From Frankineae bacterium MT45 (GTDB taxonomy: Bacteria > Actinomycetota > Actinomycetes > Mycobacteriales > Jatrophihabitantaceae): a DNA stretch of 64,000 nucleotides. Position 1 is the first letter of the stretch. Each line of letters begins with the position of its first letter. Both the position numbers and the translations under genes were made by a program. The stretch is taken from NCBI GenBank assembly GCA_900100325.1, contig LT629697.1, positions 620,001 through 684,000 of the forward strand, in the 5' to 3' direction. Below are positions 58,431-64,000 of this stretch, piece by piece. The notes below the pieces were generated by a model that did not search any database, was not told the origin of the DNA, and saw only the letters and a list, made by a program, of their open reading frames with translations.

Positions 58431-60395
58431 TCAGGTGAGGGGCAGAACCGGAACTCCAACCGGGACGAAGCCCATCACCTGACCGTAGAAGGAGAGTTCC
58501 GCCTCCTGGGAGTGGATGATCGTCTCCTTCTTGCGGAACCCGTGCGACTCGCCCTCGTAGGCCAGGTACGCGTGCGGCAGGCCCTTGGCCACCAGCGCAT
58601 CGCGGAACCGCTCGGCCTGCGAGGGCGGCACGACCGGATCGTCCAGTCCCTGCAGTAGCAGCACCGGGCAGGAGAGGCCGTCGACGTTGTTCAGCGGGGC
58701 CCGGCTCTCATACAGCGCGCGGGCCTGTGGCAGCGGCCCGATCAACCCGTCCAGGTACCGCGACTCGAAGTCGTGGGTCTCCTCGGCGAACTGAAGTAGC
58801 TCGGCCACGCCGAAGTAGGAGGCCCCGCAGGCGAAGGCGTCGGTCTGGGTGAGGGCCGAGAGCACCGTCCAGCCGCCGGCCGACCCGCCCTGGATGGCCA
58901 GCCGCTCGCCGTCGGCCAGACCGGCCGCGGCCAGACCCTCAACCGCGGCAACGACATCCTCGACGTCGACGATCCCCCACTCCCCGCGCAGACGCTCGCG
59001 GTAGGCCCGTCCGTAGCCGCTGGAACCGCCGTAGTTCACGTCGACCACGCCGATGCCGCGGCTGGTGAAGTAGGCCGCACCCAGGTTCAGCATCCCGGCG
59101 ACGTGCGCCGTCGGGCCACCGTGAACGAAGGCGACGAAGGGTGGGAGCTCCCCATCCGGCGCGGCGAACTCCGGGTTGCTCGGCGGGTAGACGAAGGCGT
59201 GCACCTCGCGCCCGTCCGCGCCCTGAAACGTCATCGGATAGGACGGCGGGAGGTACGCCGCGTCGGGAAGATCGTCCACGCTGAGCCGGACGTCGGTGAG
59301 CTGACCCGTGCCGAGTGAGTAGCGACGCAGGCCGTGTGGCGTCCGGGCGCCGCCACTGCGCAGCAGCACGTCACCTCCGCGCAGCTGCCCGAGGCGCAGG
59401 GTGGTGAGGTCGCCGAGGTCGAGGTCGGTGAGCTCGCCGGTCCCGGGGTCGAGGATGCCGAGGGTGTCGAGGCCGACCGTGCGGACGGTGAGCAGGCGCC
59501 CGTCGGGCAGTGGCTGGTACCAGCGGGCCCCGAACTGCCAGAGCGGGGCGCCGAAGTCGGCCGCCATCTCGCAGAGCCCCTCCAACGTAGGTGCGTCACC
59601 CGAGGCTGCATCGGGGAGGGTCAGCCGGTAGAGGTTCCACCAGCCTGTCCGGTCGCTGATGACGTAGAGGCTGGTCTCGTCGATCCACTCCGGCTGCAGC
59701 AGCGATTCGGTGGCTGAGCCGAGGATGCTCCGCCACTCACCGCAGCGGCCGTCGGCGTCGAGGGAGCCGACCCGCAGCTCGCAGCCGTCCCACGGCATCT
59801 GCGGGTGATCCCAGGCGAGCCAGGCCAGCTGCGTCCCGTCCGGTGAGAAACGAGCTGCGGCGAGGAACTGCGAGCCCGAGACGATCGAGCGGATTCGCTC
59901 GGCATCCTCAGCCGCGCTGCCGTCCAGCGGCACGGCGACCAGATCCCGGCTCACCTCGCCGTCGGTGTGCGTCTCGCGGACGCAGCGGATCTCGTCGCCG
60001 GCGGCGGCGACCTGCAGTTCGGCGAAGCGCACCCCGGCCTGCTCGGAGGGCGGGGTCAGCGGCTGTGGTTCGCCGCCGTCCGGGTCAAGACGGTAGAGGC
60101 GCTGATCGGTGAACTCGGCGAAGACGAGCACCCCGTCGGCGGTCACCGTCCAGGCCGCACCGCCGTACTCGTGGACGCGGGTTCGCGCGTTCCACGGTGG
60201 CGGGAGGATATCGACCGGCTGGCCGTCGGGACCGTGACGGCGCACGGCGTAGCGGCCGCCCTCGTCGCTACGCAGCTCCGACCACCACACCACGTCCATG
60301 ACGAACGCGCTCGCGTCGACCGGATGTTCGCCTGCGGCCAGGTCGGCCGCGGAGATGGGGGAGGACCAGCTGCCAAAGGGGGATGTCGTCGTCAT
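58431..60395 (-). CDS. S9 family (prolyl-oligopeptidase-like) peptidase
   Basis: A 654-residue cytosolic protein. The N-terminal beta-propeller (about 40-400) has repeats such as ARFSPDGTQLAWLAWDHPQM. The catalytic alpha/beta-hydrolase (about 410-645) has the nucleophile in IQGGSAGGWTVLSAL, Asp in LLQGLDDPVVPP and His in YEGESHGFRKKE, a full triad. The HGGPTAHV oxyanion loop is also clear. It cleaves small peptides, perhaps acyl-aminoacyl or dipeptidyl type. It is downstream of and co-directional with a truncated haemoglobin gene (29 bp). The length is normal for the acyl-aminoacyl-peptidase branch. Confidence 0.93.
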   Translation of the reverse strand: MTTTSPFGSWSSPISAADLAAGEHPVDASAFVMDVVWWSELRSDEGGRYAVRRHGPDGQPVDILPPPWNARTRVHEYGGAAWTVTADGVLVFAEFTDQRLYRLDPDGGEPQPLTPPSEQAGVRFAELQVAAAGDEIRCVRETHTDGEVSRDLVAVPLDGSAAEDAERIRSIVSGSQFLAAARFSPDGTQLAWLAWDHPQMPWDGCELRVGSLDADGRCGEWRSILGSATESLLQPEWIDETSLYVISDRTGWWNLYRLTLPDAASGDAPTLEGLCEMAADFGAPLWQFGARWYQPLPDGRLLTVRTVGLDTLGILDPGTGELTDLDLGDLTTLRLGQLRGGDVLLRSGGARTPHGLRRYSLGTGQLTDVRLSVDDLPDAAYLPPSYPMTFQGADGREVHAFVYPPSNPEFAAPDGELPPFVAFVHGGPTAHVAGMLNLGAAYFTSRGIGVVDVNYGGSSGYGRAYRERLRGEWGIVDVEDVVAAVEGLAAAGLADGERLAIQGGSAGGWTVLSALTQTDAFACGASYFGVAELLQFAEETHDFESRYLDGLIGPLPQARALYESRAPLNNVDGLSCPVLLLQGLDDPVVPPSQAERFRDALVAKGLPHAYLAYEGESHGFRKKETIIHSQEAELSFYGQVMGFVPVGVPVLPLT

Positions 60396-60424
60396 CCCTC
60401 CATCGTGACAGGTCCTCCAACCCC

Positions 60425-60817
60425 TCAGGCGCGGGATTGCCGGGAGAGGCCGGCCGGTGCGACGGTGACGATCGTCGCGCGCAGCGGAAGCAGCCGGGCT
60501 CCGATCTCGCCGATCGTCGAGTCCGCGACGCCGAGGCTGGTAAGGGCGTCGACCAGGTGCGCCACCACAGCGTCGAAGTCGGCGTCGGAGATCTCCAACC
60601 CGGCATGGGCCGCCCCCAGGTCCCGCCCGGCGTAGAGCTCCGGGCCGCCAACCGCGGCGGCGATGAAGGACCGCTGGTGGGCCTTAAGGCGGGAGAGATC
60701 CGAGCCCGCAAAGACCGGTTCGAGCGTAGGATCTGCCAGCACGCGCCGATAGAACTCGTCGACCGTGGCGTGCACCGCGGGTGCACCACCGATGGAGTCG
60801 TAGATGCTCAAGTGCAT
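60425..60817 (-). CDS. Truncated haemoglobin, group I (TrHbN-like)
   Basis: A 130-residue 2-on-2 globin. SIYDSIGGAPAVHATVDEFY carries the B10 Tyr (Y23) that steers O2/NO chemistry, the FG-turn GGPELYAGRDLGAAH gives the proximal haem ligand H71 at position F8, and LEISDADFDAVVAHLVDAL closes the fold. It resembles mycobacterial GlbN, which detoxifies NO. No DosR box is in its 138-bp upstream gap. It is followed by the S9 peptidase gene. Confidence 0.9.
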   Translation of the reverse strand: MHLSIYDSIGGAPAVHATVDEFYRRVLADPTLEPVFAGSDLSRLKAHQRSFIAAAVGGPELYAGRDLGAAHAGLEISDADFDAVVAHLVDALTSLGVADSTIGEIGARLLPLRATIVTVAPAGLSRQSRA

Positions 60818-60955
60818 ACCCCGTTCATTCGAAGTCGCTTCCGTTGCTGTGGAAGCCGGACGTTACGAACGGCATGTTTCGATGTCGAAGAGTCGTAGTG
60901 ACGAGCAGGCAACGTTCCGCGCACAGCGCTGCCCTGGCTGTGGTGAAGTGGAGCA

Positions 60956-61633
60956 ATGAGCGAGCTGGATCTCTGGCTGATCGACGTAGCCACGTCGGCT
61001 GAGACGGCGGAGTCGCTCGGTGACGTCCTCGACGAGGAGGAGCAGCGGCGGCTAGCCAGCCTCTCGACGCCGGACGTGGCGGCCCGCTATCTCACCGCCC
61101 ATGTCGCGCTGCGTCTGGTGCTCTCCACTTACCTGGGCACGGCACCGGAGCGCCTCGTCTTCGCCCGGGACAAGTGCCCGGGCTGCGGCGGGGCCCACGG
61201 ACGGCCGATCCTGGCCGACGCGCCCGGGGCTCCGCAGTTCTCGCTGACGCATTCCGGTGACGCGGTGCTCGTTGCGGTCGCCGACGAGCCGGTGGGGGTC
61301 GACGTCGAGCGGGCCCGTCCGGGGCGGGATCGCAGCGGCGTGATCAGCCGGCTGCATCCTATGGAGCGGGAGATGCTCCGTATCGACCCGACCGAGGAGC
61401 AGTTCCTCGACTGCTGGACCCGCAAGGAGGCATTTCTGAAGGCGACTGGCATCGGGATGGCCGGTGGGTTGGCCAGCCACTACACGGGGATGGCCGGGGC
61501 GCCGGAGGAGGCGCTGCCGCCCGGGTGGAGCTTTGTCCACGTCGAGGTGCCGCAGGGGTACTGGGGCTCGGCCGCGGTCGCCGGTTCGGTCGAGGTCTCG
61601 AGCCTCTCGCCCCGGCCATTCGCCCTCGCCTAA
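60956..61633 (+). CDS. 4'-phosphopantetheinyl transferase (Sfp-type)
   Basis: A 225-residue enzyme that activates carrier proteins of NRPS, PKS or fatty acid synthases by transferring phosphopantetheine from CoA. Two lobes are seen: FSLTHSGDAVLVAVADEPVG leading to VGVDVERARP (the GxD metal site) and CWTRKEAFLKATG (W-x-x-K-E-x-x-x-K). FARDKCPGCGGAHGRP, with its CxxC, is the variable loop before them. ATG 60956. No NRPS or PKS lies in the window, so it may serve clusters elsewhere. Confidence 0.92.
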   Translation: MSELDLWLIDVATSAETAESLGDVLDEEEQRRLASLSTPDVAARYLTAHVALRLVLSTYLGTAPERLVFARDKCPGCGGAHGRPILADAPGAPQFSLTHSGDAVLVAVADEPVGVDVERARPGRDRSGVISRLHPMEREMLRIDPTEEQFLDCWTRKEAFLKATGIGMAGGLASHYTGMAGAPEEALPPGWSFVHVEVPQGYWGSAAVAGSVEVSSLSPRPFALA

Positions 61634-61665
61634 ACACGACGGCTAGTCAGCTTAGCTTTCGGCTG

Positions 61666-63219
61666 TCAGTTCAGAGGGCCGACGACGCTCTGAGCCGCCT
61701 CCAGCACCTGGCCCGACTCAACCGCCGCCACCGCGGCTTCGATCTCGGGAGTGAGCCAGCGGTCGGCGCCGATTCCAGGCACCGTTTCCCGCAGCGCCTG
61801 CAGTACCGCTGCCGATGCCGGCGACGGATCTAGTGGTTGCCGCAGATCCAGGGCCCGGGTCGCCGTCAGAACCTCGATGGCCAGCACTCGCTGCAGCGCG
61901 TCGATGCCGCGGCGCAGCTTGCGGGCGGCCGACCACCCCATGGAGACGTGATCCTCCTGCATCGCCGACGAGGGGATCGAGTCGACGCTCGCGGGTGCGG
62001 CTAATCGCTTTAGCTCGCTTACCAAGGCGGCCTGCGTGTACTGCGCGATCATGAGTCCGGAGTCGACGCCGGGGTTGCCGGCCAGGAAGGCCGGGAGGCC
62101 GTGCGAGCGGGCCGGGTCGAGCATCCGGTCGGTGCGCCGCTCAGAGATGGAGGCCAGATCGGCCACGGCAATGGCGAGGAAGTCCAGTACGTAGCCGACG
62201 GGGGCGCCGTGGAAGTTTCCGTTGCTCTCGATGCGCTGATCGCTGAGTACCGCCGGGTTATCGATGGAACTGGCCAGCTCCCGCTCGGCCACCTGCCGCG
62301 CGTAGCCCGCGGTGTCCCGGAAGGCACCGGCCACCTGCGGCGCACAGCGCAGGGAATAGGCGTCCTGGACGACGCTGCAGTCGGCGCCGCGGTGGCTCTG
62401 CATGATCTGCGAACCGGCGAGGAGGGCCCGCAGATTGGCGGCCGAATCGGCCTGCCCGGGGTGCGGACGGAGGGCCTGGATATCGGCCGCGAAGACGCGG
62501 TCGGTGCCGAGTTGAGCCTCGACGCTCATCGCGGCCGCAATGTCAGCCACCTTGGCCAGTCGGGCCAGGTCCACCAGCGCCAGGCAGAGCATCCCCAGCA
62601 TCCCGTCGGTGCCGTTGATGAGGGCCAGCCCCTCCTTCGCCACCAGCGTGACCGGGATGATCCCGGCCGCGGCCAGCGCCTCGGCCGCCGGCATGAGTGT
62701 GCCGGCCCCGTCGCGCACCTCACCCTCGCCGGTGGCGGCCAGGGCGCAGGTGGCTAGCGGGGCCAGATCCCCGGAGCAGCCGAGTGAGCCGTACTCCCGC
62801 ACCATCGGCGTGATGCCGGCGTTCAGCAGTGCGGCGTACGCGTCGACGGTCGTCTCGGTGACGCCCGTGTGCCCGGTGACGAAGGTGTGCAGCCGCAGCA
62901 GCATCAGCGCCCGGACGACCTCCCGCTCCACTTCGGGACCGGAGCCGGCGGCATGCGAGCGGACCAGCGCCCGCTGCAGATCCTCGCGCTGGTCGGCCGA
63001 TATTCGGGTCGAGGCCAGCGCGCCGAAGCCGGTGGAGACGCCGTAGATCGGGGTCTCGCCCGCACCCAGCGTCTCGACGGCGTGCCGGGCGGCCCGGATG
63101 CCGACCCGGGCACCGTCGTCCACCTGCAGCGTCGCACCGTGGCGGGCGACCGCGACCACCTCGTCGAGGGTGAGGGCCTGCTGGCTGAGGACGACGCGGG
63201 CTGGGGCACCGGAAGTCAT
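61666..63219 (-). CDS. hutH: Histidine ammonia-lyase
   Basis: A 517-residue enzyme that removes ammonia from L-histidine to give urocanate, the first step of the Hut pathway. The MIO cofactor precursor is the tripeptide C148-S149-G150 in YGSLGCSGDLAPLA (Ala in many species, Cys in several actinobacteria). Catalytic Tyr in PIYGVSTGFG and the blocks NFHGAPVGYVLDFLA and SSAMQEDHVSMGWSA are normal. Start is ATG 63219; the longer open frame is the antisense of the hutF-type gene. hutF lies 10 bp upstream on the same strand, so they form one operon. Confidence 0.95.
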   Translation of the reverse strand: MTSGAPARVVLSQQALTLDEVVAVARHGATLQVDDGARVGIRAARHAVETLGAGETPIYGVSTGFGALASTRISADQREDLQRALVRSHAAGSGPEVEREVVRALMLLRLHTFVTGHTGVTETTVDAYAALLNAGITPMVREYGSLGCSGDLAPLATCALAATGEGEVRDGAGTLMPAAEALAAAGIIPVTLVAKEGLALINGTDGMLGMLCLALVDLARLAKVADIAAAMSVEAQLGTDRVFAADIQALRPHPGQADSAANLRALLAGSQIMQSHRGADCSVVQDAYSLRCAPQVAGAFRDTAGYARQVAERELASSIDNPAVLSDQRIESNGNFHGAPVGYVLDFLAIAVADLASISERRTDRMLDPARSHGLPAFLAGNPGVDSGLMIAQYTQAALVSELKRLAAPASVDSIPSSAMQEDHVSMGWSAARKLRRGIDALQRVLAIEVLTATRALDLRQPLDPSPASAAVLQALRETVPGIGADRWLTPEIEAAVAAVESGQVLEAAQSVVGPLN

Positions 63220-63229
63220 GGATGGGCTC

Positions 63230-64000
63230 CTATTCGTAGAGGGGATCGATGGCGCGCCGCAGCAACTGCCCGACGTCGCCCAGGATGTGCTGACCGCCGG
63301 CCACGATGCGGCGCCCATCCACACAGACGTCGCGGACGTCGGCCGCGGTGGCGGCGAAGATGAGCTGCGTCGGGTCGGCCCCGGCGGTGCGTAGCGAGTT
63401 GATGTCGATGGTGACGAGGTCGGCCCGCTGACCGACGGCGAGTTCGCCGGCGTCGCTGAAGCCGAGACTGGCGTGCGCGGTGAGCGCTTGCTGGAGTTGG
63501 GCGAGGGTGAAGCGGCCGCGCTGCTGGGTGGCCAGTCGCTCATGAAGTTCCAGGGCGCGGGCCTCTTCGAGGAGGTCGATCACCGCGTGCTGATCGCTCC
63601 CGAGGCTGAGCGGCGACCCGGCTTCGGCCAGCGCGCGGGCCGGCCCTATGCCGTCGCCGAGGTCCCGTTCGGTGGTCGGGCAGAGGCAGGCCGTGGTGGA
63701 AGTCCGTCCGAGGGTCCGTATGTCTGACTCGGTGAGGTGGGTGGCGTGCACCGCGGTGCTATGCGGTCCCAACGCCCCGGCTCCATCGAGGAGTTCGGTC
63801 GGCGTCCGGCCGTAGTGGGCCAGCGCCGCCGCGTTCTCGGCTGGCTGCTCGGAGAGGTGGAAGTGCAGCGGGCGCCCGGCCGAGGCCGCCACGACCGCTG
63901 CCAGATCCGGCTGCGGTACCGAGCGGACGGAGTGGATCGCCGCCCCGATCTGCAGTTGCGCCCCGGCCGGCAGCTGCGCGGTTCGCGACGCCCACCTCTC
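63230..64000 (-). CDS. hutF: Formimidoylglutamate deiminase (HutF), 5' end beyond window
   Basis: About 256 codons of the 3' part; the frame stays open to the right edge. It is an amidohydrolase: GAAIHSVRSVPQ then PLHFHLSEQPAENAAA (metal His and Glu), HATHLTESDI, SLGSDQHAVIDLLEEARALE (metal Asp) and the end GQRADLVTIDIN. These are the HutF blocks. It hydrolyses N-formimidoyl-L-glutamate to N-formylglutamate and ammonia, the five-step Hut branch. The residues expected at the start (HxH) are outside the window. Confidence 0.9.
   Translation of the reverse strand, partial: ERWASRTAQLPAGAQLQIGAAIHSVRSVPQPDLAAVVAASAGRPLHFHLSEQPAENAAALAHYGRTPTELLDGAGALGPHSTAVHATHLTESDIRTLGRTSTTACLCPTTERDLGDGIGPARALAEAGSPLSLGSDQHAVIDLLEEARALELHERLATQQRGRFTLAQLQQALTAHASLGFSDAGELAVGQRADLVTIDINSLRTAGADPTQLIFAATAADVRDVCVDGRRIVAGGQHILGDVGQLLRRAIDPLYE

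Noticed and set aside
63219-63543. 108-codon N-terminal extension of HutH
   Set aside because: It overlaps the 3' end of hutF in another frame; the ATG at 63219 matches the normal HutH start.

Overview
The window is a high-GC actinobacterial chromosome segment. It has GTG/TTG starts, many 4-bp stop/start overlaps, two mycothiol-type DinB-like proteins, a DUF222/HNH protein, a PF13796 'sensor' two-component system and a DevR/DosR-type regulator. The mix suggests a soil or plant-associated actinomycete of the Frankiales/Jatrophihabitans kind, but the sequence alone does not fix the genus. I saw no rRNA, tRNA, CRISPR array, prophage or insertion sequence. Both ends cut a gene: a GDT1/UPF0016 Mn-type transporter at the left and hutF at the right.

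Layout. 0-0.3 kb: 5' end of the GDT1-family gene behind a yybP-ykoY (Mn2+) riboswitch. 0.3-6 kb: membrane protein, GH63-like glucosidase, GNAT, bluB, epimerase. 6-10.9 kb: LuxR regulator and histidine kinase, divergent from an MMPL exporter that is translationally coupled to a second PF13796 protein. 10.9-15.2 kb: small enzymes (YCII, GrpB, GNAT, alpha/beta hydrolase, lactonase-like metallo-beta-lactamase, VOC, mycothiol-type DinB). 15.3-17.9 kb: iron-box-controlled operon of a PiuB-like PepSY protein, two small membrane proteins and a stand-alone LigD-type 3'-phosphoesterase. 18-22.1 kb: secreted peptide, GAF regulator, aldehyde dehydrogenase, DUF779. 22.2-25.5 kb: lipoprotein and a TetR/hydroxyacid dehydrogenase/rRNA methyltransferase operon. 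25.5-27.2 kb: two long gene-poor stretches, one holding a candidate small RNA with C-rich hairpin loops behind a DosR-like box. 27.2-30.7 kb: HtrA protease, thioesterase, second adenylate kinase. 30.7-35.4 kb: a leader with alternative hairpins and a near-perfect DosR box, then two DevS-like kinases (the second with a degraded ATPase site) and DevR. 35.4-43.2 kb: regulators, proC, an MFS/dienelactone hydrolase unit with a TetR operator, DMT transporter, WYL regulator. 43.3-49 kb: an MFS permease with an unusual ~265-residue repetitive extracytoplasmic loop, divergent from a QsdR-type TetR gene that abuts a Ski2-like helicase. 49-54.6 kb: DUF222/HNH, Tat-exported protein, zinc metallopeptidase, lactate-oxidase-family enzyme. 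54.6-56.7 kb: DHA2 exporter and HxlR regulator around a 24-bp palindrome. 57-64 kb: secretory lipase, S9 peptidase, truncated haemoglobin, Sfp-type transferase, hutH-hutF.

The most promising unexplained biology is the DevR neighbourhood. It contains a DevR homologue whose DNA-contact residues sit at the M. tuberculosis positions, two sensors lacking the canonical haem His, one sensor that looks like a pseudokinase, and two DosR-like palindromes that each border unannotated, hairpin-rich, potentially transcribed non-coding DNA. The permease repeat domain and the iron-regulated PiuB/LigD-phosphoesterase operon come next.
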